Source of the DNA: Sclerotinia nivalis
Lineage: Eukaryota > Ascomycota > Leotiomycetes > Helotiales > Sclerotiniaceae
Direction: 5' to 3'
DNA: 64,000 nucleotides
Assembly (NCBI GenBank): GCA_029531795.1
Contig: JAPEIS010000007.1
Coordinates: 744,001 to 808,000 of the forward strand
The notes under the pieces are model-generated. The model was not told where the DNA came from and did not search any database. It worked only from the letters and a program-made list of their open reading frames with translations. Of this stretch, positions 37,440-49,544 are shown one piece after another. How positions within the stretch are numbered: position 1 is the stretch's first letter; each line of letters starts with the position of its first letter. The translations under genes and the position numbers were made by a program.

Positions 37440-39111
37440 GAGACAAGAGAAACGTAATGTAATTTGAATATGCGAGTTAAATGCGCTATTACTTAACGAA
37501 CGGCGAGTTTCATTAACCTAGCGGTGTAGCTATATGAAGAAATTCCGGATTCAAATTGCGTGCCGTGAAGAGTCTTAGGGTAAATGTCAAACACGGTCCC
37601 TTTTTTAAGCGGCAGGTGACACAATCTGGGGTAAGAGAAACTAACACGTTCCTGGGAAGCTGGGGAAGTATGGGACTCAATGGGTAGAATATTGTGATAT
37701 TGACCTTGTTGAAACCTTTTGACCCCAGTATTGGCATGCACCGATGTGTAATGGAAAATGCAAGCTCTTAGTCATGAGATTCCTCTTGAATTCTCATTAT
37801 ACAATCCAGACTCCGAATGACGACAGGTAATGAGAGATGAGGAAATTGGTTTGTCAAAGTCAGGAGACCGATGGATATGAAATGAAGATCTATTGGATGA
37901 ATTGGATGAAAGGGATGAAGATGGATGAAATTTGAGTACCAAGGTTGAGTAATGGTTGAGTAAGGTTGACGTTGGTGAGTATGATTTCGAATTTCCTGGG
38001 GGTAAGAGAAATCAATTTGGGGATTAGTAAATGGCGGGGTCGAAAAAGGTTCTTCTAAGCTAAATTCAAAAAAGGGAAAGCGTGATTGAACACCACCAAC
38101 AACATATTTCGCTTAGGTCATCAACTTTGTTATTTTCATTGTTTTAATTGTATTAATTGTATTGATTATATTGATTATATTGATCATATTGATTGCTTTA
38201 TTTGTTTTTATTATCTATATCTTACTTTACTATAGATCTATTTGGATAGATATCTTTTCAATTTATTTTGTAATGCAAATCTCTAGGGATCCTTGTTAAC
38301 TCTATTGACTTTTCTTTGGCCACATTTTGTACGTCATGAGAACTAATATCACGGGATCATGGGGGAATTAGTCATTGTGTTCATCATGTTTTGAAGATCT
38401 GAGATGCGAAACTAGTGAGAGTGATAGAATCTAGACACGTAAACTGTGGATTATGGTGGATTTACAGTTTGTCCGTCCTCGATAGCCTCTCTTTGAGACA
38501 TCAATATGTTTGTCTCCTTCCTAGAAAAGCGGTCCAAGAGTGAAAAGTAAATTTTGATCCATGCAATAATAATACATGAGGGAATAATTCCATTCCTGAT
38601 GCTCGAGTAATATCGATCAATTAATTGAATGTTACTCCTACATTGGCCCCCACTGGAAGGTCACTACCATTGGAGACAAGACTATGGAAAGAATGTTTAT
38701 CACTGGATCAAATTTTCTGGAATATTTTTTCTTAGGGTGAAAGGTAAACACCATACTTCGCTACTACACTACTAGAATGTCCGAGTACAACCCTATCCTT
38801 GGCTATCATGGCTAACCTGAGAAACATGAGCCATATTCCAGAAACCATGAGTGGCTGAAGAGCTGGGTCGAGCATCCAACCAAAACTGGATAAAAATTTG
38901 CCTCAGATCTCCATACTTGTCTATTATTACCTTAGGTGCAACTACTTTACTAAATAGGCTTCATTGAATTGGAGGTTACTCGCGTAATATATTTTTATGA
39001 ATTCTAAATATCATATGATGTGCATTCCCAACAAATTCTAGTAACTAGATACAGGTATGAAAGAGATGAGTTAAGTTCAAAACCGACCCCTTAGAATAGA
39101 TAGAGGAGCGA

Positions 39112-39144
39112 AGGATAAAAAAGGATAAAAAAGGATAAAAATAG
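39112..39144. repeat. 10-bp tandem repeat GGATAAAAAA, three copies
   Basis: Three head-to-tail copies of GGATAAAAAA ending in GGATAAAAAT. Non-coding. Confidence 0.85.
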
Positions 39145-39684
39145 CAATTCTTCTGGAAGGGATATGGAACATTGATTGAAATTCCCCACGGAAACAAACA
39201 AACAAACGCACTGGATAATTCGGATAATGGAGGTAAAGACTTTACGAATATTCAGCCCACCAGCCCTAAGTCTTGAATATAGTAGGTAGTAGTCTTAGAT
39301 AGGCAATAAATATACTTTATGGGATTAAACTAAGCTGCTCATCTACCCATTTAGCTGCTCACAGGGTTACAATCTGTTACAATTTCTGTGATGTGCCTCG
39401 AATAACCGCTTGCCGACAAGCAAAAATGGATGCCCGCTTTACCACTATTGGGGAAGGAGGTTGCTAGGTAGACCCTACCTAAAGAGCGGTAAAGATCAAA
39501 TCGATCCAATTCTTCCTGTACCTTACACTTTTACTAGATCGTCAGGTACCACCAAAGAAATCCCGTCCGAACAACACGAGCTAGTTATTGCATCAGAACC
39601 AACCTGACCTTCATTCACATCCACCAGATCCCAAGCCAGACCAAAAAGAATCGATAACAGGGCAAATCAAAGCAACCAACCACT

Positions 39685-39733
39685 GCATGAGGCATGAGGC
39701 ATGAGGTATGAGGCATGAGGCATGAGGCATGAG
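39685..39733. repeat. 7-bp minisatellite GCATGAG, seven copies
   Basis: Seven consecutive GCATGAG units, the fourth reading GTATGAG. They are followed by GGGAG and an A-rich tract. Confidence 0.95.
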
Positions 39734-40159
39734 GGAGAAAAAAAAAAGAGAAAAGAAAACGCTCATTCTTAAAACTTTTTATTAACTCAATTGAGGCTTT
39801 TGGGTTTGAAGTATGATTTATTATAAATTGATTCAGTTGCTGCTGTCATTTTGTTGTTTGGAAAGCTTGAAAGATCGAGCATATCATATCAATCATCATC
39901 TACCTACTTTTACTTTTACCCCTTCTTCAAGATACAAATAACAAGAACTTTTCACTTCCTTCCCACCTTATCATATTCTGACTCAGGTTGTTTTTCATTA
40001 TTTCTTCTTTTGCATCCCTTCTTATCTTTAAAACAAGGAGTAATAATTGCATTGTGCATATATCGCTCAACACGAAGGATGCAAGACGAAAAAAAGAATT
40101 ATCAATAATCTTATTATTCAGCTACTCCGTACTTCCTGGTCTTTCACTGCTACCGTTCT

Positions 40160-41200
40160 CCCAACAAGATAAGAGCAGCTAGCCTATCTATCCCAAAAGA
40201 TAATACCGGTACATTCATCATCATCATCACCATCATCACCATCATCACCATCATTAGCCCTGTTCAGTACGTACAGAATTAAAGTCCCGCTGCGGTATTC
40301 AAGATCTCATCTGATTTGATCAAATAGGTACTACGGTGACGATACAAACCAACCCAAGAAAAAAGCCTTTATTCATTATTTTTCAATAACGCAATACACA
40401 ATTCGCCATTTCACCATTTCCCCATTCGACAATTTGCCATTCGCCATACGGCTTCGAGATCGCCCAATTATATTTTGTATCCACCTCTTGAGCCGCCTTC
40501 AATTTTGGATTTATTCATTCAATTTCTTGAATCCAACCGTTCCTAACCGGAAGCCTTACATCAACTAGGGACTGTAGCTAAGAGCGTAGAGCGAGGTACT
40601 TCCTGTGAATTCAACATTTCATAATTCTAGTACCTTCTCAAATTGAACACAACCAACAAACCACGAAAGTATATCTTTTGCATGATATACATCTGATATA
40701 CATCTTTTGAAGTATCATCACAATAGTACTTTTTACCATTCTCGCATACAATTTTGGAATTGGTACATGTGATACGAGTACACTCGAGTACAAAAAGTTT
40801 CCAAGGTTATCTATCTATCAGGTACGTTTGTTTATCCATGGCGCCGCAGATCTTCCATTCCTTATTTTTGCTACCCAACCCACATAAATTTCCTTATCGC
40901 TTCCTATCAAAATAAACGCCTCCATTGCCCTGGGGCATGGGCTTGGCAATTTTTAATTTCACGATTTCACGATTTAAAGAGCAAGAGCACAAATTCTGTC
41001 TCAAACAACCGCCCTCGGACTCTTCTGAGTTCAAGGTTGCCCTGGAGTGGAATTAACTGATAAGCATCCTTCCTTAGCAATGCAGGAAATGCAGGTCATG
41101 TTAAGAAATGAAGCGGTCAAGGAATCAATGAGCTGGACCGCGACAGCTCATTCCTATTCCAATCATTGACCTTACCTTACCGGCTTGCCGGTATAGATAG
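40160..41200 (+). promoter_or_regulatory. Scattered GATA-factor sites upstream of GDH2
   Basis: HGATAR sequences occur near 40165 (AGATAA), 40198 (AGATAA), 41060 (TGATAA) and 41195 (AGATAG). AreA-type GATA factors control nitrogen catabolism in filamentous fungi, so control of this enzyme by such a factor is plausible. The motif is short and common, and no site is proven. A small hairpin TACCGG-CTTG-CCGGTA lies near 41180. Confidence 0.3.
40214..40254. repeat. CAT/CAC microsatellite
   Basis: A run of CAT and CAC triplets, mostly as CATCATCAC units, about 1.1 kb before the dehydrogenase start. Probably upstream or leader sequence. Confidence 0.9.
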
Positions 41201-41302
41201 GCATTGATTACCCTCTATCTTTCTCTTTTACTTTTATTCATTGCCCGTTCCTCTTTATCTTGTCGCAGCAGTTCATCCTCTACATTGCAACCACGAGTCA
41301 CA

Positions 41303-44300
41303 ATGGCTGCACTTCTTTCTCCTATCAATACTGACTCAATGGCTGCTTCTCAGCAGTTTCCCGCATACAACGAACAGTCATTTCTTCCCACAGAAGAAAA
41401 CATGGCCACTATCAGTAGTTCGACACCACGTTCTCCCCATAAGTTGGTGGAGCAAGTTATCCGAACTCCTGGTCGACAACCTTCACCACAACCAACACAT
41501 TTCAACACTCCCCACAGAAATGGCAACGGGAATGGACACCGCGTTTTACGTTCCGCCACTGTTGGATATGTTGCTCCTGAGTTCAAAGGCAGGACAGAGC
41601 AAATGAGCAAAGGTGAGTCAGCTAGGCCCCTGATGACTATGCAAATCTAACTCCTTGAAGTGAGAGAACAGATCAAGGCAATGAAATGGATACCGGAGGA
41701 ACTAATTGATGCACAATTGGAGTGGTTCTACAATGAGCTTGGGATCGATGACGTCTACTTCCAAACCGAGAGCGTTGATGCCGTCGTCAGCAACATCACT
41801 TCGCTTTATGCTGCAAAGGTTGCTGCATTTGCTCGAGAAGACAAACGTCAAGAGATCCGATTGGACATGGAGTCTTCTGATCATGCCATATATATTGACA
41901 CCAGCGAACCCGGTATTAGTGCAATTGGTGGTCCACGATATGAGCACAGACTAGAAGCCAAATACTTGGATACATCCTCGAACCAGAGCTTTCGCGTTGA
42001 AAGTTTCCGCTCTACAAGCAACTTGTATAGTGGTTCTACTCCAACAAAGTCTTCGATACGTTGTTACTTCGTGTATCAATCCCAATTCGTTGACTCCAAC
42101 CCTTCACCGAGCGAAACTCGCCTAGAAGTCATCAGCGATCGAATGTTCCTTGCGAAATCTACCAAGAACACAAAACAGATTTATCAAGAGATTATTGAAC
42201 TTGCTGTCTCTCGTACTGGACCAGTTATTGAAGTCTTTGATATTGAAGATTCAAACGAAAAGAGGTTGGTTGTGGCCTTCAGGCGCAGAACAGCCTTGGG
42301 ATTATTCAGTGCTCTGAGTGATCTTTACCACTCGTACGGAGTGACAAGCTCGAGAAAATATGTTGAGCAGTTCAGCAATGGTATCACTGTGATGAGTTTA
42401 TACCTCAAGCCTGCAAGCAACTTATCGGGGGAATTCCCTACGCTTGAGCAATCCATTCATCAAATCACCAAGGAGATTTCCCTGCTTTATTGCATACCAC
42501 AGAACAAATTCCAAGCATTGTTTGCCAGTGGACGTTTAAGTCTCCAAGAGACAATCTATGGTCATTGTGTTTGGGTTTTCGTTCAGCACTTCCTCAATCG
42601 CTTGGGTTCCGAATACTCCTCGTTGGTATCTGCATTAGATCCACTCAACAGTTCTCACGCCGAGATTTTATCTACCATCAAACGCAGACTGCGTACCGAG
42701 ACTTTTACCTCGGATTATATTCTCGAGATTATCAGCAATCATCCAGAACTTGTCCGTTCATTATACGCTTCATTTGCAAAAACACATCTTACCCTTGCTC
42801 CCGGATACAGCGAGGATTCGATTCCACCTTCGCCATCTGGAGAAGTTCTCAACGATAAAGAACTCAAGGAGCTAATCTCGAGGACCGTCAGCAATGAGCA
42901 CGAAGACATGGTCATGACTGCATTCCGTATCTTCAACAATTCCCTCTTGAAGACCAACTTTTACACGCCTACCAAAGTTGCTTTGAGCTTCCGTCTCGAT
43001 CCTTCATTCCTCCCTGAAATAGAGTATCCCCAGCCATTGTATGGCATGTTTTTAGTAATTACATCCGAGTCACGTGGATTTCACCTTCGATTTAGGGACA
43101 TCGCTAGAGGAGGCATTCGAATTGTCAAATCTCGAAATCGTGAGGCATACTCGATCAATGCTCGGTCAATGTTCGACGAGAATTATGGTCTAGCCAACAC
43201 CCAACAACGCAAGAACAAGGATATTCCCGAAGGTGGTTCCAAGGGCGTTATTCTTTTAGATGCCAATCAGCAAGACAAAGCCAGCGTAGCGTTCGAGAAG
43301 TACATTGATAGTATCATGGACCTTCTCCTACCGCCTTCGTCCCCAGGCATCAAGAATCCTATCGTTGATCTTTATGGCAAGCAAGAAATTCTTTTCATGG
43401 GTCCGGATGAGAACACTGCTGATCTTGTTGACTGGGCTACTGAGCACGCTCGGAAGCGAAATGCCCCGTGGTGGAAATCATTCTTCACTGGAAAGTCTCC
43501 TAAGTTAGGTGGTATACCACATGATAGTTATGGTATGACATCTTTGTCAGTCAGAGAATACGTCAAAGGCATTTATCGAAAGTTAGAGCTTGATCCTATC
43601 AAGGTTCGGAAGATGCAAACTGGCGGCCCAGATGGTGATCTAGGAAGCAATGAGATCTTACTGAGCAACGAAACCTATACTTCCATTGTCGATGGCAGTG
43701 GTGTAATTGTCGATCCACAAGGTCTCAACATTGATGAACTCAAGCGCTTGGCCACGAAGCGTGCTATGATCTCGGAGTTTGATCCCTCAAAACTATCAAA
43801 CGAAGGTTATCGTGTCCTTGTCGACGAAACAAACATCACCTTGCCCAATGGAGACGCCATCAGCAATGGTACAACATTCCGCAACACTTTCCATCTCCGT
43901 GACACTGGCATTACTGATGTTTTTGTTCCTTGCGGTGGCCGCCCAGCAGCTGTTGACCTTTCCAGTGTCAATAAGCTTATCAAGGACGGGAAGTCAACCA
44001 TTCCATACATCGTCGAAGGCGCCAACCTTTTCATTACCCAAGATGCCAAGCTACGATTGGAAGAAGCCGGATGCATTCTTTTCAAGGATGCTTCTGCAAA
44101 CAAAGGTGGTGTGACATCTTCATCCCTAGAAGTCCTTGCATCCTTGAGTTTCGATGATAAAGGTTTCGTGGAAAACATGTGTGTAGGAAACAATGGCCAA
44201 GCTCCTGAATTCTATAAAGAATATGTGAAGGAAGTTCAAGAGACCATCAAGATGAATGCCGAGCTTGAGTTCGAGGCTATTTGGCGAGAACATGAACAAA

Positions 44301-44675
44301 CGGGAATTCCACGGAGCACATTGAGTGACACGATTAGTGTGGCCATCACCAAACTTGATGAAGAACTTCAAACATCTGATTTATGGAGAGATGCGAAGTT
44401 GAGAAAATCCGTGTTACTCGATGCTTTGCCACAATTGTTATTGTCCAAGATTGGTCTCGACACAATCATGCAAAGAGTAAGTTTATCTATTTGTATTTAC
44501 GCAATCACTCAGCTAATATCAACAGGTGCCCGAAAACTATCTCCGTGCAATCTTCGGTAGTTATCTTGCAAGCCGATTCGTTTATGAGGTCGGAAGTTCA
44601 CCGGGTCAATTCGCTTTCTTTGATTTCATGTCGAAGAGATTGGCCAATGTTCGCCCTAGGTCTCCGTCTTTGTAA
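41303..44675 (+). CDS. GDH2: NAD-specific glutamate dehydrogenase (large fungal type), 1091 aa, three exons
   Basis: Catabolic enzyme that oxidises glutamate to 2-oxoglutarate and ammonium with NAD; feeds carbon from amino acids into the TCA cycle. Exons are 41303-41612, 41661-44476 and 44526-44675; introns are 48 nt (GTGAGT..TGAAG) and 49 nt (GTAAGT..ACAG). The start has a good context (TCACAATGGC); an upstream in-frame ATG at 41204 would add 33 hydrophobic residues and is less likely. Motifs are PEGGSKGVI near residue 626, GPDENTADLVDWA, GGIPHDSYGMTSLSVREYV, TGGPDGDLGSNEI near 758 (nucleotide fold) and YIVEGANLF with ANKGGVTSSSLEVLA. Length matches yeast Gdh2 (1092). The spliced C-terminus VPENYLRAIFGSYLASRFVY supports the last intron. 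Confidence 0.97.
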
Positions 44676-46299
44676 GTGGGGCCGATGCAATCAAGTGGCT
44701 ATGGGAATTTTTTGCATGGAAAGGAGTTTTTAATGGTGTTGGCATGGGAACTTTGGGTGATGCGTCGAGATGATCTGGAAACGAAAACATGATAAGATGC
44801 ATTAGTTAGCATCGCACTCTCTCGTTTGATTTTCTTTAGCTTAACAGGAGTTTGGTTGGTAATAAGTGGATTGGTTGATTGACATGCAATCGGAAGTGAC
44901 GTTCTTTTTGGGTTATTAGTGGCTGCAGTCGCCGTAGTCGTCCCTCTTCATAGGTAGACAACAGCAAAGTAAAGTGAAGGAAAAGCATGATTTCTGTCTT
45001 TCTTTTTTTTTAACATCCCTGTGCATGTTTGGACATGAGCAATCAATCATTGGTGTACCACTCAATTTAGTCTTGTTTCTTTGGCGCATAATAGAATAGA
45101 TCGTGGGCGGCGCATTTGAATGAAGGCATAGCATTGGATAGCATTAGACGCAGAATTGCGCTACTCGTCCTTGAATACGGAAGGGTAAGCCTTGAATAGA
45201 TGATCTAAAGACAGGCGGCTGACCGGGCTTTGATGTGTGAGGCGTGATCTTTCGCGAGTACTTTGTATCTATTTCTTGCGACAGCCTGCAATTTTGTGTA
45301 AATAGAAGTGATCCTACATATGCACCGCATCCCGTTCAATTCGCGTGAAAATGGACCTCGATGGAGGAGTGAGTCGGGGGGTGATGATCTGGAGTGATGC
45401 GAACACATACCACTGAGATGGAAGTAATGGGGCATTTCAAGAAATAATTTAGCTTTCTACTATTGTCCTATCTGTATCTGCTCCCGAATCATCAATAGGT
45501 TGACACCTGTTCCTTTAATGGTAAGTTTTGATAATCAAAGGAAGCTTCGAAAGTTTTCTGAGCTTGAAATACTTATAAACGCGCCGACTGAGGCAATATT
45601 TCTCACCAGCTCATTCCGACTTGAACCAAATAAACCCGCGATGAAACCATAATTGGATATGCGTTTCTACTGGTAACTTGCCTCTTCTGAGTATGTACTT
45701 ATAGGCGGCGGAAAGACCGAATAACATGATTAATATTGGGAGGTAAAGCTTAATAGGGCTAGTAGTCTAGCTTAGAAGTAAAAGTATATTCTTAATCCCC
45801 ATCAAGGTTTTGCTGCGAAGAATAGCCCTCTGTGTGGTATTTACTCTATCGCCTGCGAGCTAGGGAAGCAAGAAAGGAGATAAACCTAAAGGTAGAGAGA
45901 GGGCATTAGTTGAGGAGAAAGTAGGTAATATAGGAGGGAATACTACGTAACAAGTATAATGACTTTCAGTGCTTTGGTATTTGTGAGAATAGGTATATAG
46001 TATCAAGTCCCGGGAATAATTCAAATGATTTTCATGACACGCTAAGACTATAAGCCGGTATATGAACTTTGAAAGATAAGCCGAAAGGCATTTTGTATAA
46101 TAATAATAATTGTGCGTCGAAGTTCACATAGTGCTTATCGAAGCTTCATCATTATGATAACAAAACTACTTAAAATAAATATTCAATTAAATCATGACCT
46201 TGAACTATGCATAAATCTAAATGATATTTAAGTCTAAGCTTGCCTAGAAAGCCATTATGCCCTTTCCAAAGCTCTCTCCCAAACACCCACCGTGCTCTC
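44676..46299. other. 1.6-kb intergenic region, no gene recognised
   Basis: Probably the 3' untranslated regions of GDH2 and of the convergent dehydrogenase gene, with AT-rich sequence between. Open stretches at 44916-45134 and 45205-45435 (minus) have no motif or conserved look. No tRNA was seen. Confidence 0.6.
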
Positions 46300-47353
46300 C
46301 TAAACAATTTTTCCTGCATGCTTCTCCCTGTAACCCGGTAGGACGTCACCATCAGGTGTAGACCCATCATCTGCCTTAAGTCTGTAAACTCCATTGGACC
46401 TTCCATTCTCATTTACTACCGAACTCCTTGCGATCTCCACACGAGCAGGCAATTCCACCCCTGAGACACCTCCCTCTCTTGTTTCGGCAGGCAGATACCT
46501 TGCACTAGTAGCTAAGAATAATCCTCTTTCACTCGCTTCCTCCACACTCATCGCAAATAGATTGAGAACAGGTAATATCATCAATCTAAAGAAAGTTGCT
46601 GGAATAGCATAAATTCCCGTCGTAGAAGACATCAATCTACCAACCGCTCCAGTATCAACGAATCCTGGATACTTGTGAATGAAAGAAATGCGAGGGTTAG
46701 ACTTCGCAAGTTCTTCGAAAGCTAGAGTTGTTTGAGTTGTTCCATTGCCGGCGGCTTTGATCGTGCTGAAATTTTGCTTCACTTCGAGGTCGTTGAGATC
46801 AATAGACTTCTCTCGACCACCCGCTAGGATTGAAATGACACGGGGATTGGGCGCGGCTTGCAGGAGAGGGAGCAAATCGTAGGCAAAGCGGAGACGAGAA
46901 TAGTAACGGAGAGAATGAGGAATGTCGATTCCTTCAGACGATTCTTGATATGTCAATACATGGTGCATAAAGGAGGGACAATGACGAGGATGTACCGATC
47001 TGACCATCAAAGGACAAACAGCCTGCACTTAGGAGCGCGAAATCAACTTTCTCCTCTTTCCTTTTAACCTCATCGCACAGTCTATCCACTTCCCTGATCA
47101 GAGAGATTTCGCCCTCAAGGAAACACAATGTTGCTGATGGATTTGAAAGTCTCAGACCATTGACTAGAGGACCCGCAGCTAATTTTGATCGTCCAATAAT
47201 ATATGCCTTGGGAGCATTTGCGTACTTGACAAATGCTTTCAATGTACCCATCCCGATACCTGATGTTGCACCCGCAAAAACGGCAACCATGCCAGGAGTA
47301 GCTATAGCTTTGAAAGTGGCATTCGAATCGCGAACGTCTTTGATGGTAACCAC
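46300..47353 (-). CDS. Short-chain dehydrogenase/reductase, two exons visible, 5' end unresolved
   Basis: An NAD(P)-dependent oxidoreductase of unknown substrate. The body is exon 46996-47353 plus exon 46300-46943, with a 52-nt intron (GTACAT..CAAG). Motifs are the nucleotide-binding glycine pattern AVFAGATSGIG and DFALLSAGCLS. In place of the canonical YxxxK there is a region reading STIKAAGNGTTQTTLAFEEL, so the classical Tyr-Lys pair is not evident. Two oddities: the usual family start MVTIKDV reads VVTIKDV (GTG), with no in-frame ATG until the Met just before AVFAGATS. The frame closes with TAG at a position from which the homologous tail ESTVGVWERALE continues in frame. An extra 5' exon is possible: the frame stays open to about 47491. 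It may be a decaying gene. Confidence 0.7.
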
Positions 47354-48098
47354 AATGCTTGCTACTTTGGTTCGATAGATTTGATTTTTGCAATGCTGTA
47401 TAAACTTGGCAAGGCGTACCTGGGGAAAGTTCACGATTTTATGTAAATAAAATGAAAGTTGAGAAAAATGAGAAATATGCGATGTGAACAATAACTTACA
47501 TTCCAGAGAAGAGCTCTTACCTGATATATATAGATGAAATCATCACACCGTCAGAATCAAATCACAATGCTCAACTTGATGTCAAGTTCATGGGGATTGT
47601 ATGCATCTCGGATTGGATTCATGAAAGCTTAGGATGGATGCGAGTATGGACCGAGCTTCATTCAGGTGCTTAATAATACAATATATTATAATATAGGTAA
47701 GAAAAGAATAAGACCTAAAATAGGATATCAATATGAATATAATAAATATAAATGTATTTCGAGTTGACATTTATACTGCTCTGCTATTAGCTTTTGGTTG
47801 AACATGAATGATCAATAATTGATTGACAATATATATATCTATTAATCAAATATGGGCTCGAGGAGATCGTTTAACTTATGTAATCGATTACAATTTTACA
47901 AGTTACTCTTAGCACATCCACCACAATCGGAGAAAACTGCCACCGGGTAGAATCTTGCCCCTCCTCACCGCCATCGTCGAGCTATCAATAGAGTTGCTTC
48001 TAACTTTTGATAATTATAATGTTATAAACCTTATCTAAGCTTTCCATCCTCCCCATCTTCAATCTAGTTCAATATTGTGGTTTTGGCTCTTGTTAATC
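47354..48098. other. Divergent intergenic region between the dehydrogenase and ISA2
   Basis: Contains a possible 5' exon or intron of the dehydrogenase (donor-like GTAAGT near 47500, acceptor-like TTTCCCCAG near 47420, both minus) and an AT-rich tract at 47670-47850. No other gene is recognised. Confidence 0.5.
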
Positions 48099-48956
48099 AT
48101 GGTGACCCGATCTCTTACACGTAGATGTGCTGGGCTTACCTCTACTACTCCTACATCAGTAGTCCAAGGATTTATAAAGACCGCCACGACAGCTCGGCCA
48201 TTCCATCAAAACACCCCGCGTCCAGTCTTCGACTTTCTCGCACCACGTTTGGGTGCTCCCTTGCAGTCATATGTTCTCAAGCCGAATAGAATATCAAGGG
48301 ATTCTATTAGGTATTTCTCGAGTCCTGGGGCACGGAAAGCTATTGTCACTACATTCAATCCGCGAAAAAACGATGATGGCACAGAGCAGAAGATTGAAAT
48401 TACACCGCGGGCTGCAGATGTATGTATCGTTGTCTTCCCACTTAACGCCCTCTTCAAGCACCGCAAATCCGATTATGTACTAATTATTCGCCCACAGCGT
48501 CTACAACAACTCCGCAAAAAAGAGAACAACCCCAATCTCGCTCTCCGGGTCGAGGTCCAATCTGGGGGCTGCCACGGCTTCCAATATGTAATGTCTTTAT
48601 GCGACCTCCCAGCCAATATCTCTCGAGATCTTTTCTCGAAAGATCCTGTCCAATCCGAATCCTTTTCCGCTCCAAATACCTCATCCACAGATCCAAATGC
48701 CATACCTACTTCATCTAGCACTTCGAAGTCAAATACCTCAGCCACAATGGATCTCCGCGAAGATGATACAGTGTTCAGCTACATTAGTGATCAATCACAT
48801 GCCAACGTCGTTATGGATGTCTTCAGTCTCGATGCCTTGAAGGGTAGCAAAATAGATTACGAAGTCAAGTTGATCGGTGCCGAGTTCAAGATTATTGACA
48901 ATCCTGCCGCCACTAGCAGTTGTGGTTGCGGAACAAGTTTTGACATCAAGTTTTGA
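48099..48956 (+). CDS. ISA2: Mitochondrial iron-sulfur assembly protein Isa2 (A-type), 259 aa, two exons
   Basis: A-type scaffold acting late in mitochondrial Fe-S biogenesis, with Isa1 and Iba57, to make [4Fe-4S] clusters. Exons are 48099-48419 and 48498-48956. The 78-nt intron (GTATGT..CCACAG) is a multiple of three without stops. The N-terminus (MVTRSLTRRCAGLTS, then Arg/Ser-rich) looks like a mitochondrial presequence. The A-type signature is intact: Cys132 in QSGGCHGFQY and Cys249/Cys251 in SSCGCGTSFD. A Ser/Thr/Asn-rich insertion of about 45 residues lies between these halves, a usual feature of fungal Isa2. The in-frame ATG at 48099 is the first one. Confidence 0.93.
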   Translation: MVTRSLTRRCAGLTSTTPTSVVQGFIKTATTARPFHQNTPRPVFDFLAPRLGAPLQSYVLKPNRISRDSIRYFSSPGARKAIVTTFNPRKNDDGTEQKIEITPRAADVCIVVFPLNALFKHRKSDYVLIIRPQRLQQLRKKENNPNLALRVEVQSGGCHGFQYVMSLCDLPANISRDLFSKDPVQSESFSAPNTSSTDPNAIPTSSSTSKSNTSATMDLREDDTVFSYISDQSHANVVMDVFSLDALKGSKIDYEVKLIGAEFKIIDNPAATSSCGCGTSFDIKF

Positions 48957-49544
48957 GTCTGAAGAGGGTCGATGAGTGTACTATTAGTTACTGGATATAA
49001 AAGAGGCACTTTCAACATGATTTACAAAATTCCGGGATACGATATGCCATCTGGCTTGGGTTTAGCTTGAATGACGTGGTATAATTTGATATGGTGTAAA
49101 CCAGCAGCTTGAAGTTAACATGGACATGAAATTTGTAGAGGAATCGCTCAATAAGTACATGTTCCTACGAGTGGCTTTGCATGCGCTGTCGATACCTGTG
49201 CTTTTAAGGTCTCACTCTCTGTGGGAAGACCTGGGAATCTTACTCTCCCCAAGAAGCAAAGAGATTAGAAAGTACAACAAAGATATCATGTTCTGATTCA
49301 ATTGAAGACTGGATAGACGGTAAGAACGTCTTCGAGAACAATGCTTTGCAAGTGACAAAAATTGATGACGACAGTGTTGAGGTAGCACATAGGGAACTGT
49401 GAGGAGTGGAAGTTGTTTCGCAGTAAAATCAAAAATGGTATCAATTATCTCATAGAAGTGTATCATTCTTTTGGGTTCTTATACGCCATACATGCCAGTA
49501 AACGCTAAGCCAAAGTAAATACCCCCAATCCCATCAACCAAGCC
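48957..49544. other. Convergent 3' region between ISA2 and RPL7
   Basis: Probably the 3' untranslated regions of the two converging genes. No motif, repeat or RNA gene was recognised. Confidence 0.6.

Larger units (their letters stand above)
37440..41302. other. 3.9-kb intergenic region with simple repeats, no gene recognised
   Basis: Between the divergent kynureninase and glutamate dehydrogenase genes. Contains an AT-rich imperfect TATTGATTA-type tract (about 38140-38210), a GGATAAAAAA triplet repeat, a GCATGAG minisatellite and a CATCAC microsatellite. Open stretches of 60-85 codons (37493-37741, 39410-39607, 39851-40182) have no motif. The last kilobase or more is pyrimidine-rich and probably holds the promoter and 5' leader of the dehydrogenase. 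Confidence 0.6.

Noticed and set aside
37493..37741. Two short minus-strand frames upstream of kynureninase
   Set aside because: They lie in the probable promoter/leader, overlap each other in different frames and show no motif.
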